Positions 25,068-33,740 of a stretch of 64,000 bases of DNA are shown here, piece by piece. Source of the DNA: Nocardioides ginsengisegetis. GTDB lineage: Bacteria > Actinomycetota > Actinomycetes > Propionibacteriales > Nocardioidaceae. The stretch lies in assembly GCF_014138045.1 (NCBI RefSeq), contig NZ_JACGXA010000001.1, positions 2,093,001 through 2,157,000 on the forward strand. The letters run 5' to 3'. Positions within the stretch are counted from its first letter, which is position 1. The number at the start of each line of letters is the position of its first letter. The translations under genes and the position numbers were made by a program. Below the pieces are notes generated by a model that was given only the letters and a program-made list of their open reading frames with translations, was not told where the DNA came from and made no database searches.

Positions 25068-26348
25068 TCAGCGCTCCAGGATGGCGACGACGCCCTGGCC
25101 GCCGGCGGCGCACACGGAGATCAGGCCGCGGCCCGAGCCCTTCTGCGCGAGGAGCTTGCCCAGCACGTTGACGATCCGGCCGCCGGTCGCGGCGAACGGG
25201 TGGCCCGCGGCGAGCGAGGAGCCGTTGACGTTGAGCTTGCTGCGGTCGATCGAGCCGAGCGGGGCGTCGAGGCCGAGGCGCTCCTTGCAGAACACCGGGT
25301 CCTCCCAGGCCTTCAGCGTGGAGAGCACCTGCGAGGCGAACGCCTCGTGGATCTCGTAGAAGTCGAAGTCCTGCAGGGTCAGGCCCTCGCGCTCGAGCAT
25401 CCGCGCCACGGCGTACGCCGGAGCCATGAGCAGGCCCTCGCCGCCGTGCACGTAGTCGACGGCGGCCGTCTCGTAGGCGGTGAGGTAGGCGAGCGGCTCG
25501 TGGCCGTGGGCCTTGGCCCACTCCTCCGAGGCGAGCAGCACCACGGACGCGCCATCGGTGAGCGGCGTGGAGTTGCCGGCGGTCATGGTGGCGGCCTCGC
25601 CCTTGCCGAAGACCGGCTTGAGCTTGGCGAGCTTCTCGACGGTGGAGTCGGCGCGGAGGTTCTGGTCGCGCTCGAGGCCGCGGAACGGCGTGATCTGGTC
25701 GTCGAGGAAGCCGGCGTCGTACGCCGCGGCGAGGTGCTGGTGCGACAGCGCCGCGAGCTCATCCTGCTCCTCGCGGCCGATCTGCCACTCCAGGGCGGTC
25801 AGGGCGGCGTGGTCGCCCATGGCGAGGCCGGTGCGGGGCTCGCCGTTCTGCGGGATGGCCGGGACGATGTCACCGGGGCGCACCTTGGCCAGCGCCGCGA
25901 GGCGGCCCTTGAGGTCCTTGGCGCGGTTGAGCTCGAGCAGGATCTTGCGCAGGCCCTCGCCCACGGCGATCGGGGCGTCGGACGTGGTGTCGGTGCCACC
26001 GGCGATGCCGACCTCGATCTGGCCGAGCGCGATCTTGTTGGCGACCTGGATCGCGGCCTGGAGGCCGGTGCCGCAGGCCTGCTGGATGTCGGTCGCGGGC
26101 GACTCCGGCGAGAGCTTCGAGCCGAGCACCGACTCGCGGGTCAGGTTGAAGTCGCGCGAGTGCTTGAGCACGGCGCCGGCGACGACCTCGCCGACCCGCT
26201 CACCCTCGAGGCCGAACCGGGTGACCAGGCCGTCGATCGCGGCAGTCAGCATGTCCTGGTTGGAGGCGGTCGCGTAGACAGTGTTGGACCGGGCGAACGG
26301 GATGCGGTTGCCACCGATCACGGCGACGCGGCGAGTGCTGGAGTTCAT
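25068..26348 (-). CDS. fadA2: Acetyl-CoA C-acetyltransferase (thiolase), FadA2-like
   Basis: Thiolase of 426 residues that cleaves or forms 3-ketoacyl-CoA. The nucleophile is Cys92 (DIQQACGTGLQAA); other active-site blocks are HEAF (FYEIHEAFASQVL), the His block (AAGHPFAATGGR) and the second Cys (ISVCAAGGQG). ATG 26348 has a modest AAGGATG ribosome site. It is divergent from fabG4-htdX with a 150-bp regulatory gap, the arrangement known for Rv0243 against Rv0242c-Rv0241c, which supports a role in a type-II-like fatty acyl elongation or degradation route. The fadE5 acyl-CoA dehydrogenase found next to it in mycobacteria is absent here. Confidence 0.9.
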   Translation of the reverse strand: MNSSTRRVAVIGGNRIPFARSNTVYATASNQDMLTAAIDGLVTRFGLEGERVGEVVAGAVLKHSRDFNLTRESVLGSKLSPESPATDIQQACGTGLQAAIQVANKIALGQIEVGIAGGTDTTSDAPIAVGEGLRKILLELNRAKDLKGRLAALAKVRPGDIVPAIPQNGEPRTGLAMGDHAALTALEWQIGREEQDELAALSHQHLAAAYDAGFLDDQITPFRGLERDQNLRADSTVEKLAKLKPVFGKGEAATMTAGNSTPLTDGASVVLLASEEWAKAHGHEPLAYLTAYETAAVDYVHGGEGLLMAPAYAVARMLEREGLTLQDFDFYEIHEAFASQVLSTLKAWEDPVFCKERLGLDAPLGSIDRSKLNVNGSSLAAGHPFAATGGRIVNVLGKLLAQKGSGRGLISVCAAGGQGVVAILER

Positions 26349-26420
26349 GGGCCACATCCTTGCCCTCGCGGCCTCGCGCGTGAAGGCTATGAGGGCCATC
26401 TCACGAAATGTGGACTCTGA

Positions 26421-26437
26421 GTTACACCTCTAGTTAC
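26421..26437. promoter_or_regulatory. GTTAC direct repeat between fadA2 and fabG4
   Basis: GTTAC occurs at 26421-26425 and again at 26433-26437, 12 bp apart (GAGTTACA and TAGTTACA, 7 of 8 bases alike). The pair lies in the divergent fadA2/fabG4 promoter gap. A related arrangement, GTTAC-N6-GTAAC, occurs before the fadA-fadB operon at 33741-33756. It might be a regulator site shared by the fatty-acid genes; the similarity is short and could be chance. Confidence 0.3.
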
Positions 26438-26501
26438 ATGATGGCGGACCCGACCGAGTCTCGACGGGCTCGACCACCGACCTGCGGAGGAACGCACACC
26501 C

Positions 26502-27836
26502 ATGAGCGACCGTTACCAGGGCTTCACCCAGTCGCCGATCGGCAAGCTGCTGGTCAAGAACCTCGGCCTGCCCGCCCCCACGAAGCTCGAGCGGTACGTC
26601 GCCGGCGCCCCGCTCGTGGACGGCACCGTTGTCGTCGGCGGCAAGGGCCGCCTCGCCGAGTCGCTGACCGGCCTCCTCGACCTGCTCGGGATCGCCTCGA
26701 CCGAGGCGACCGAGGACGGCCAGCGCTACAAGGCGCTCGTCTTCGACGCGACCGGGCTGACCTCCTCCTCAGACCTCGTCGCCCTCCGCGACTTCTTCAC
26801 CCCGCTGCTGCGCAGCCTCGAGTCCTGCCCGCGCGTGGTCGTGCTCGGCACCCCGCCGGAGCAGGTCAGCGGCGGCGAGCGCGTCGCCCAGCGCGCCCTC
26901 GAGGGCTTCACCCGCAGCCTCGGCAAGGAGATCGGCAAGGGCGGCACCGTCCAGCTCGTCTACGTCGCCGACGGCGCCGAGGCGGCGGTCGCCTCGACCC
27001 TGGCGTTCCTGCTCTCCCCCAAGTCGGCCTACGTCTCCGGCCAGGTCGTGCGGATCGGCGCCACCGGCACCAAGAAGGCCGTCGAGGTCGCCGACTGGCA
27101 GCGCCCGCTCGAGGGCAAGATCGCCCTGGTCACCGGCGCCAGCCGCGGCATCGGCGAGCAGATCGCCCGGGTGCTTCACCGCGACGGCGCGACCGTCGTC
27201 GGGGTCGACGTACCGCAGGCGGCCGACGACCTCGTGCACCTGATGAAGGAGCTCGACGGCGACCACCTCGCCCTCGACATCACCGCCAAGGACGCCCCGC
27301 AGCGGATCGCCCACCACCTGACCGAGAAGCACGGCGGGGTCGACGTGGTCGTCCACAACGCCGGCATCACCCGCGACAAGAAGCTCGCCAACATGGACGA
27401 GGCCCGCTGGGAGTCGGTGATCGGGGTCAACCTCACCGCCCCCGAGCGGATCACCCGCGAGCTGCTGGACCAGAAGGTCATCAACAAGAACGGCCGGATC
27501 ATCGGTGTCGCGTCGATCGCCGGCATCGCGGGCAACGTCGGCCAGACCAACTACGCCGCCTCCAAGGCCGGCGTCATCGGCTTCGTCGACTCCCTCGCCG
27601 ACGAGCTGAAGGACGGCATCACGATCAACGCCGTGGCCCCCGGCTTCATCATCACCGCGATGACCGCCGCCGTGCCGTTCGCGACCCGCGAGGTCGGCCA
27701 GCGGCTCAACGCGATGTCGCAGGGCGGCCTGCCGGTCGACGTCGCCGAGACGATCGCGTGGTACGCCTCCCCCGGGTCCACCGCCGTCAACGGCAACGTG
27801 GTCCGCGTCTGCGGCCAGATGATGCTGGGCGCCTGA
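26502..27836 (+). CDS. fabG4: 3-oxoacyl-ACP/CoA reductase, FabG4-like
   Basis: NAD(P)H-dependent reductase of the high-molecular-weight FabG type, 444 residues (about 450 in mycobacterial FabG4). The N-terminal half (about 1-200) is a flavodoxin-like domain; the SDR domain begins near residue 205 with KIALVTGASRGIG, then NAGI (VVHNAGITRDKKLANM), the catalytic Ser region (IIGVASIAGIAGN) and YAASKAG. ATG 26502 follows a GGAGG at about 11 nt. It forms an operon with the dehydratase gene 1 nt downstream. The two plus fadA2 supply reduction, dehydration and thiolysis of acyl chains. Confidence 0.93.
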   Translation: MSDRYQGFTQSPIGKLLVKNLGLPAPTKLERYVAGAPLVDGTVVVGGKGRLAESLTGLLDLLGIASTEATEDGQRYKALVFDATGLTSSSDLVALRDFFTPLLRSLESCPRVVVLGTPPEQVSGGERVAQRALEGFTRSLGKEIGKGGTVQLVYVADGAEAAVASTLAFLLSPKSAYVSGQVVRIGATGTKKAVEVADWQRPLEGKIALVTGASRGIGEQIARVLHRDGATVVGVDVPQAADDLVHLMKELDGDHLALDITAKDAPQRIAHHLTEKHGGVDVVVHNAGITRDKKLANMDEARWESVIGVNLTAPERITRELLDQKVINKNGRIIGVASIAGIAGNVGQTNYAASKAGVIGFVDSLADELKDGITINAVAPGFIITAMTAAVPFATREVGQRLNAMSQGGLPVDVAETIAWYASPGSTAVNGNVVRVCGQMMLGA

Positions 27837-27837
27837 G

Positions 27838-28686
27838 ATGGCCGAGATCGGCCTGTTGCTCAAGGCCGCGCTGCCGTCGCTGCCCGTGGTCGGCCAGCTC
27901 CCCGGCGTACGCAAGGCGCCCCTGGAAGGCTTCACGGGCCTGACCCGGGAGCGCCCGCCGGTGACGGTCGAGCGCGACCACGTCGACGCGTACGCCGCGG
28001 TGTGCGGCTTCCCGGCCAAGGACACCGTGCCGCTGCCCTACCCGCACATGCTGGCGTTCCCGCTGCACATGGCGATCATGACCGACGCGGCGTTCCCCGC
28101 CCCGGCCATCGGCACCGTGCACCTGGAGAACTCCATCACCGGTCACCGCCCGATCGGGATCGGCGAGGAGCTCGCGGTCAGCGCATCGGTCGGCGCGCCG
28201 CTGCCGCACCCCAAGGGCACGGTCTTCGAGTTCGTGACCACCGTCCGCGCCGCGGACGAGGTGGTCTGGGAGAGCACGTCGACCTACCTGCGCCGGGGCC
28301 GCGGTGACGCATCCGCCTCGGCGGGCTCGTCGTTCCCGGACGCCCGCCCCACCGGCACGGTCTGGCGGCTGCCGGCCGACCTCGGGCGCCAGTACGCCGC
28401 GGTGTCGGGCGACCACAACCCGATCCACCTCTACCCGCTGACCGCGAAGGCGCTGGGCTTCCCGCGCCAGATCGCGCACGGCATGTGGAGCAAGGCGCGC
28501 TGCATCGCGGCCCTGGAGAACCGGCTCCCCGACGCCGTCCGCGTGGACGTGGCGTTCAAGAAGCCGATCCTCCTGCCTGGCAAGGTCGAGCTCGGGTCGT
28601 CGCCGGTCGAGGGCGGCTACGCCTTCGCGCTCACGAACCCGTCGTCGGGAGCTCCGCACCTCGCGGGGCGGACGACGGCGCTGTAG
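27838..28686 (+). CDS. htdX: MaoC-like 3-hydroxyacyl dehydratase, HtdX-like
   Basis: (R)-3-hydroxyacyl-CoA/ACP dehydratase of 282 residues with a double hotdog fold. The second half carries the hydratase-2 motif (SGDHNPIHLYPLTAKALGF) with catalytic Asp and His, then RQIAHGMW. The first half is a degenerate hotdog without the pair. It is 1 nt after fabG4, so translated with it; this pair matches fabG4-htdX of mycobacteria. The last 56 bp (28631-28686) overlap the 3' end of the MFS gene on the other strand, so one of the two products could be affected by the antisense transcript. Confidence 0.9.
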   Translation: MAEIGLLLKAALPSLPVVGQLPGVRKAPLEGFTGLTRERPPVTVERDHVDAYAAVCGFPAKDTVPLPYPHMLAFPLHMAIMTDAAFPAPAIGTVHLENSITGHRPIGIGEELAVSASVGAPLPHPKGTVFEFVTTVRAADEVVWESTSTYLRRGRGDASASAGSSFPDARPTGTVWRLPADLGRQYAAVSGDHNPIHLYPLTAKALGFPRQIAHGMWSKARCIAALENRLPDAVRVDVAFKKPILLPGKVELGSSPVEGGYAFALTNPSSGAPHLAGRTTAL

Positions 28687-30022
28687 CGCGACCGGCCACC
28701 GCGATCACCGCGGCTCCGGCCAGGGTGAGCGCGGTGGCGACCAGGACGGCGGCGTTCCAGCCGTCGACCAGCGAGCCGCCGACGTGGGTCGCGACGGTGA
28801 CGAAGAGCGTGATGCCGACCGCTGCGCCGAGGTAGCGGGCGGTGTTGTTGGCGCCGCTGCCCATGGCCGCGCGGTCCGGCGGCACGCTGGCGACGGCCTC
28901 GCGGCCGAGGACGGCGTTGAGGAGCCCCGTGGCGACGCCGCTCACGACCATCGGCAGCACCAGCCGCGCGGGGCTCGAGCCCTCGTGCAGCCCGTATCCG
29001 AGCGCCTGCCCGACCGCGACGAGCACGAGCAGGACGGCCACCGGGTAGGGGCCCTCGAGCGGGTGCGGGAGGTGCCGCACCAGTATCGAGGCGACCACGC
29101 TGGCGCCGGCCCACGCCACCACGAGCAGGCTCGCCACCCACAGGCTCGAGCCCAGCCCCAGCTGGGCCATCGTCGGCACGAACGACGCCATCCCGATGAT
29201 GCCGGCCCCCAGCACCAGCGACCCCGTCGTGGCGGCGCGGAACCGCGGGGCGCGGAGCAGGTCGGGATCGACCAGCGGCGCCGCGACCCTGGACTCGACG
29301 ACCCCGAACGCGACGAGCGCGACCAGCGCCAGCACGCCGAGGACCGTGGTGACGCCGTCGATCCCGTTGCGGCCCTGGGTCAGCGCGGCCACGAGCAGGG
29401 TGATGCCGCTGACCAGCAGCCCCAGACCCGGTACGTCGATCCCGCGGGGCCGGTCGGCGGCCGAGTCGGCGATCCCGCGGCGGCTCGGGACCAGCAGCAG
29501 CAGCCCGAGCAGGCCGGTCACCGCGTAGCTCTCGCGCCAGCCGGTCCCGAAGTCCAGCGCTGCGGACAGGACGGCGCCGCCGGCGATGCCGAGCCCCACG
29601 CTCGCGCCCCAGACCGAGGTCGCGTGCACGCGCTCCGGGCCCGGCGGGAACGTGTGGGCCAGGACGGCCAGCCCGCAGGCGAGAACGGCCGCGCCACCGA
29701 CTCCCTCGACCACCCGACCGGCGACGAACAGCACCGGCTCCTGGGCGACGGCGCAGACGAGGGCGCCGACGGCCAGTGCGGCCAGCCCGGCGGCGTACGC
29801 ACGACGGCGGCCGAACGCGTCGCCGAGCACGCCGGTGGCGAGCAGCGCGGCGGCGAGCCCGACGCTCATCGAGCTCAGGATCCAGGCCCGCGCCACGGGT
29901 CCGGCCGCGAGGTCGGCGGCGGTGCGGGGGACGGTGGCCATCGGCGTCACGTAGGTGACCAGGACCAGCGCCGTGCCGAGCGAGACGAGCGGGAGCGTTG
30001 TCAGTTTGACTTTCAAACTCAT
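28631..30022 (-). CDS. MFS drug-efflux-type transporter
   Basis: Major facilitator permease of 463 residues with 12-14 predicted membrane segments. Early motif LGDAFGRRRAYAAGL (loop 2-3) and AGRVVEGVGGAAVLACGLA (motif like DHA efflux pumps) indicate an exporter of small molecules. It is divergent from an HxlR repressor gene and a 17-bp inverted repeat (30003-30019) overlaps its first codons, so it is probably the target of that repressor. The start ATG 30022 has only 17 bp to the HxlR GTG at 30040, so promoters overlap and transcripts may be nearly leaderless. Confidence 0.85.
   Translation of the reverse strand: MSLKVKLTTLPLVSLGTALVLVTYVTPMATVPRTAADLAAGPVARAWILSSMSVGLAAALLATGVLGDAFGRRRAYAAGLAALAVGALVCAVAQEPVLFVAGRVVEGVGGAAVLACGLAVLAHTFPPGPERVHATSVWGASVGLGIAGGAVLSAALDFGTGWRESYAVTGLLGLLLLVPSRRGIADSAADRPRGIDVPGLGLLVSGITLLVAALTQGRNGIDGVTTVLGVLALVALVAFGVVESRVAAPLVDPDLLRAPRFRAATTGSLVLGAGIIGMASFVPTMAQLGLGSSLWVASLLVVAWAGASVVASILVRHLPHPLEGPYPVAVLLVLVAVGQALGYGLHEGSSPARLVLPMVVSGVATGLLNAVLGREAVASVPPDRAAMGSGANNTARYLGAAVGITLFVTVATHVGGSLVDGWNAAVLVATALTLAGAAVIAVAGRATAPSSAPRGAELPTTGS
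30003..30019. promoter_or_regulatory. Perfect 7-3-7 inverted repeat, putative HxlR operator
   Basis: AGTTTGA-CTT-TCAAACT is a perfect inverted repeat covering codons 2-7 of the MFS gene (MSLKVKL). It lies 20 bp from the start of the divergent HxlR gene. Repressors of this family usually bind such spaced inverted repeats next to their own gene and the regulated neighbour, so this is the likely operator. It reaches into the coding region because the gap between the genes is only 17 bp. Confidence 0.55.
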
Positions 30023-30039
30023 GCTGGGAGACTAGCACC

Positions 30040-30456
30040 GTGAGCACACGCCACCAGCCCGGCAGCCAGCCCGGGCCCCTGGCCGCCCTCCCCGGCCGGC
30101 CCTGCCCGATCGCGGCCTCCCTCGAGGTCGTCGGCGAGCGCTGGTCGCTGCTCGTGATCCGCGAGATCGCGATGGGCAGCCGCCGCTTCACCGACATCGT
30201 CCGCGGCACCGGCGCGCCCCGCGACCGGATCTCGGTCCGGCTCAAGGCGCTGGAGGATGCCGGGGTCGTGGCGCGCGAGGAGTACCAGCCCTCCCCCGCC
30301 CGCCACGAGTACGTCCTCACCGAGGCGGGCCGCGAGCTCGTTCCGATCCTGGACAGCCTGCTGGCCTGGGGCCTCCGGCACGCCGTGGCCGAGGACGACC
30401 CGGACCGCATGACCCACTACAAGCCCGTCACCCAGAGACTCGAGGAGCACCCGTGA
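30040..30456 (+). CDS. HxlR family transcriptional regulator
   Basis: Winged-helix regulator of 138 residues. The hallmark CPIAASLEVVGERWSLLVIRE begins at Cys22, the residue that senses thiol-reactive compounds in some members. The HTH and wing follow (RRFTDIVRGTGAPRDRISVR, LKALEDAGVVARE, YVLTEAGRELVPIL). GTG 30040 is the start, immediately downstream of the divergent MFS gene with which it shares the 7-3-7 repeat. Its stop overlaps the thioesterase start as GTGA, so regulator and enzyme are made together. Confidence 0.9.
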   Translation: MSTRHQPGSQPGPLAALPGRPCPIAASLEVVGERWSLLVIREIAMGSRRFTDIVRGTGAPRDRISVRLKALEDAGVVAREEYQPSPARHEYVLTEAGRELVPILDSLLAWGLRHAVAEDDPDRMTHYKPVTQRLEEHP

Positions 30457-30959
30457 AGGACGCCTGGAGCGAGGCCCGGGCCCGCACCGTCACCTGGCAC
30501 GACCCGCTGCAGGCGGCGTCGTACGGCCTGAAGCTGCCCGGCCTGGAGCACCTGCGCGCCATCGTCGACGGCGAGCTGCCCCCGCCCCCGATCGCCGGCC
30601 TCGTGCAGATGCAGATCGTCGAGGCCGAGCCCGGCCGCGCGGTCTTCACCTGCCGCCCCGACGAGTCGGCCTACAACCCGATCGGCGCCGTGCACGGCGG
30701 CCTGGTCTGCACACTGCTCGACTCGGTGTGCGGCTGCGCGCTGCACACGACGCTGCCGCAGGGGCGCGGCTACACGTCGGTCGAGATCAAGGTGAACTAC
30801 CTCAAGGCGGTCCGCGCCGACAGCGGCCTGCTGACCGCGACCGGCACGGTCACCAAGGCCGGCTCCCGCGTCGGCTTCACCGAGGGCGTCGTCACCGACG
30901 AGTCGGGTGCGGTCGTGGCGACCGCGTCGAGCACGCTGCTGGTCTTCGACCTGCCCTGA
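30453..30959 (+). CDS. PaaI-family hotdog thioesterase
   Basis: Hydrolyses acyl-CoA thioesters; 168 residues. The hotdog fold of the PaaI/YbgC group shows AYNPIGAVHGGLVCTLLDSV with the conserved His-Gly-Gly, then RGYTSVEIKVNYLKAVRADS. GTG 30453 sits in a GTGA overlap with hxlR and has GAGGAG upstream. The substrate is unknown; being coupled to an HxlR regulator suggests a role in removing an aromatic or xenobiotic acyl-CoA (inference). It ends 18 bp before the convergent TesB gene. Confidence 0.87.
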   Translation: MKDAWSEARARTVTWHDPLQAASYGLKLPGLEHLRAIVDGELPPPPIAGLVQMQIVEAEPGRAVFTCRPDESAYNPIGAVHGGLVCTLLDSVCGCALHTTLPQGRGYTSVEIKVNYLKAVRADSGLLTATGTVTKAGSRVGFTEGVVTDESGAVVATASSTLLVFDLP

Positions 30960-30977
30960 CCAGACCCCGTACGTCGC

Positions 30978-31817
30978 TCACCGCGGCCGGATCAGCCCCT
31001 CCTGGGCGACGGTGGCGACCAGCAGGCCGTCCTGGGTGAACACCCGGGCGTGGGCGAGGCCGCGGCCGCCCTGGGCCGACGGCGAGACCTGGTCGTAGAG
31101 CCACCACTCGTCGGCGCGGAACGGCCGGTGGAACCAGATCGTGTGGTCCAGCGAGGCCATCTGCACCTTCGCCGGGTTGGTCCTGTGCGCCGACAGGGTG
31201 GCGCCGAGCAGGCTCATGTCGCTCGCGAACGTGAACGCCGCGAGGTGGTCGACCGGGTCGTCCGAGAGCCGCTCGTTGATCCGGATCCACATCCGCGCGC
31301 GGGCGGGGTGGGCCTTGTCCTCGGGCAGGCCGCGCAGGGACGTGCCGAGGTGGCGGGCGTCGAGGGCCGACCACTCCTTGGCCAGCGCGTCGGCCTCGGG
31401 CGCTCCCCCGGCGACCATCAGCGCGATCATGTCGACGCCCTCCTCGGGCGACGGCACCTCGGGCATCACGTCCTGGTGGTCGAAGCCCTCCTCGGGGCGC
31501 TGGAAGCTCGCGGTGAGGTAGTAGATCGGGCGGCCGTGCTGGCGCGCCACGACCCGACGGGTCGCGAACGACCGTCCGTCACGGAGCCGCTCCACGTCGT
31601 AGATGATCGGCACCGCCGTGTCCCCGGGCAGCAGGAAGTAGGAGTGCAGCGAGTGGGTGACGTAGTCGGGGTCGACGGTGCGCACCGCCGCCATCAGCGC
31701 CTGGGCGGCGACCTGGCCGCCGTAGACGCGGGGTCGCGAGGTGTCGGCGGGCCGGCCGCGGAACAGGTCGGCGTCGAGGTCCTCGAGGTCGAGCAGGTCG
31801 GTCAGCGAGTCAGTCAC
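30978..31817 (-). CDS. tesB: Acyl-CoA thioesterase II (TesB-like), copy 1
   Basis: Double-hotdog thioesterase of 279 residues that cleaves medium/long acyl-CoA. N-terminal DLEDLDADLFRG and RVYGGQVAAQALMAA, the HSLHSYFLLPGDTAVPIIYD block and the C-terminal catalytic region (ASLDHTIWFHRPFRADEWW, with Asp; QDGLLVATVAQEGLIR) are all present. GTG 31817 overlaps the end of the second copy by 8 nt. The two copies are very alike and are probably a tandem duplication. Confidence 0.92.
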   Translation of the reverse strand: MTDSLTDLLDLEDLDADLFRGRPADTSRPRVYGGQVAAQALMAAVRTVDPDYVTHSLHSYFLLPGDTAVPIIYDVERLRDGRSFATRRVVARQHGRPIYYLTASFQRPEEGFDHQDVMPEVPSPEEGVDMIALMVAGGAPEADALAKEWSALDARHLGTSLRGLPEDKAHPARARMWIRINERLSDDPVDHLAAFTFASDMSLLGATLSAHRTNPAKVQMASLDHTIWFHRPFRADEWWLYDQVSPSAQGGRGLAHARVFTQDGLLVATVAQEGLIRPR

Positions 31818-32667
31818 GGCGGCGGATCAGGCCTTCCTGGGCGACGGAGGCGGCGAGGACGCCGTCCTGGGTGAAGACCCGGGCGATGGCCAGCCCGCGA
31901 CCGCCGGAGGCCGAGGGGCTCTCCTGGTCGTAGAGCCACCACTGGTCGGCCCGGAACGGCCGGTGGAACCACACGGTGTGGTCGAGCGAGGCGACCTGCA
32001 TGCCGGGCGTCGAGATGTGCACGCCGTGCGGCACCAGCGTGGAGCCGAGCAGGGTCATGTCGCTGGCGTAGGTGAACGCCGCGAGGTGCTGCAGCGGGTC
32101 GTCGGACAGCTCGCCGTTGACCCGGATCCACAGCCGCGCCCGGGCCGGCCGGGACGGGTCCTCGGGCAGCCCCTGCTGGGAGTTGCCGACGTAGCGCACG
32201 TCCAGCGCGGCCCACTCGCGCTCCCACTCCGCGGTGTTGCCGGAGCCCCGCGCGCGGAACATCGCCCCGAGGTCGATGCCCTCCTCCGGCGCCGGGACGT
32301 CGGGCATGACGTCCTGGTGCTCGAAGCCCTCCTCGGGCCGCTGGAAGTTGGCGGTCAGGTAGTAGATCGCGCGGCCGTGCTGGCGCGCGACGACCCGGCG
32401 GGTCGCGAACGAGCGCCCGTCCCGGAGCCGCTCCACGTCGTAGATGATCGGCACCGCCGTGTCGCCCGGCAGCAGGAAGTAGGAGTGCAGCGAGTGGGCG
32501 ACGTACGCCGGGTCGGTGGTCCGGGCCGCGGCGAGCAGCGCCTGCGCGGCCACCTGCCCGCCGAACACGCGCTGGAGGGCGGTGTCGGGCTGGCGGCCGC
32601 GGAACAGGTTGAGGTCGAGGTCCTCGAGGTCGAGCAGGGCGACCAGGTCGTCGGCGGAGGCGGGCAC
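31810..32667 (-). CDS. tesB: Acyl-CoA thioesterase II (TesB-like), copy 2
   Basis: Second double-hotdog acyl-CoA thioesterase, 285 residues, with the same blocks as copy 1: LEDLDLNLFRGRQPDTALQ, RVFGGQVAAQALLAAA, HSLHSYFLLPGDTAVPIIYD, ASLDHTVWFHRPFRADQWW. The whole stretch around HSLHSYF...RQHGR is identical in protein and almost identical in DNA between the two copies, while the middle (about 125-165) differs, so the specificities may differ. GTG 32667 follows the PAC2 stop by 1 nt. It is in an operon PAC2 - TesB2 - TesB1. Confidence 0.92.
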   Translation of the reverse strand: MPASADDLVALLDLEDLDLNLFRGRQPDTALQRVFGGQVAAQALLAAARTTDPAYVAHSLHSYFLLPGDTAVPIIYDVERLRDGRSFATRRVVARQHGRAIYYLTANFQRPEEGFEHQDVMPDVPAPEEGIDLGAMFRARGSGNTAEWEREWAALDVRYVGNSQQGLPEDPSRPARARLWIRVNGELSDDPLQHLAAFTYASDMTLLGSTLVPHGVHISTPGMQVASLDHTVWFHRPFRADQWWLYDQESPSASGGRGLAIARVFTQDGVLAASVAQEGLIRRRD

Positions 32668-32668
32668 G

Positions 32669-33604
32669 TCAGGACTCGTCGGGCCCGTCGAGCCCGGCCA
32701 GGAACTGCTCGAACTGCTCGCCGATCTCCTCGCCCGTGGGCAGCGGCTGGTTCTCGGCGAGCAGGCTGCTGCCGGATTCCTCGGCGCGCTCGAAGGCGTC
32801 GTACTGCTGCTCGAGCGCGCGCACGACGTCCTCGACCTCGTCGTTGGCGGCGAGGTAGCGAGCGATCTCGGCCTCACGGTCCTCGGCCTCGGCGGCCAGG
32901 CCGGAGAGGTCGATGGTCAGTCGGCCGGCGATCTCGACGTTCTCCAGCAGGGCGCCGGATGCCTTGGGGTAGTCCAGCTGGGCGAGGTAGTGCGGGATGT
33001 GCGCGACGAAGCCCATCGCGTCGTGGCCCCACTCGGCCAGCCGGACCTCCAGCAACGCCTGGGCGGAGCTGGGGATGCGCAGCTCGCCGCGCCACGGGCT
33101 CTCGCCCGTGAGGAGGTCGGGGTTGTTGGCGTGGTGGGTGATCGCGATCGGCCTGGTGTGCGGCACCGCCATCGGCACCGAGCCCATGCTGACCACGCGG
33201 GTGACGCCGAAGCGCTCGACGACGGAGCGGACGGCGCGAGCGAAGGCCTCCCAGCGGTTGTCCGGCTCGGGGCCGCTCAGCAGGAGGTACGGCGTCCCGC
33301 CGCTGTCCTTGAGCAGCCGCACGAGCAGGCGCGGGGCGTCGTACTGCTCGTAGTGGTCGCGGTTGAAGGTCATCGCGGGCCGGCGGGCGCGGTAGTCGTG
33401 GAACTGGTCGACGTCGAACGTCGCGACCACCGAGCCGCCCCCGTCGGTGAGGTCGATGAGGTGCTGCGCGGCGCGGGCCGCGGCGTTGCCGGCGTCGAGG
33501 AAGCCGTCGAGCACGAGCACCATGGTGAGGTGCCCCTCGGCACGGGCGGCGTCGAGCTCGGGCACCTCGTCGACGATGTGCACGAGCCGGTTGTCCTGGG
33601 ACAC
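32669..33604 (-). CDS. PAC2 family protein
   Basis: Protein of 311 residues of the PAC2 family, related to the archaeal/eukaryotic proteasome-assembly chaperone 2. In actinobacteria the function is unproven; the fold resembles nucleoside phosphorylases (family knowledge). Features seen: ATFDVDQFHDYRARRPAM, LLLSGPEPDNRWEAFARAV, a Gly-rich SMGSVPMAVPHTRP and ITHHANNP segment, then an acidic helical C-terminus. GTG 33604 has a GGAAGGA ribosome site at 5 nt. It leads the operon with the two tesB genes. Confidence 0.8.
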   Translation of the reverse strand: MSQDNRLVHIVDEVPELDAARAEGHLTMVLVLDGFLDAGNAAARAAQHLIDLTDGGGSVVATFDVDQFHDYRARRPAMTFNRDHYEQYDAPRLLVRLLKDSGGTPYLLLSGPEPDNRWEAFARAVRSVVERFGVTRVVSMGSVPMAVPHTRPIAITHHANNPDLLTGESPWRGELRIPSSAQALLEVRLAEWGHDAMGFVAHIPHYLAQLDYPKASGALLENVEIAGRLTIDLSGLAAEAEDREAEIARYLAANDEVEDVVRALEQQYDAFERAEESGSSLLAENQPLPTGEEIGEQFEQFLAGLDGPDES

Positions 33605-33740
33605 GGGGGTCCTTCCAGTCTGGGGCGGGCTGCGCCGGGGCAGCGCCGGGACTGCCCACGATATTCCCCCGGCGCGCCAGGCCCGGGAGGCCGCCCCGGA
33701 CGGGTGACGACACCCACATCGCGGAGCCTGTCCTCCGATT

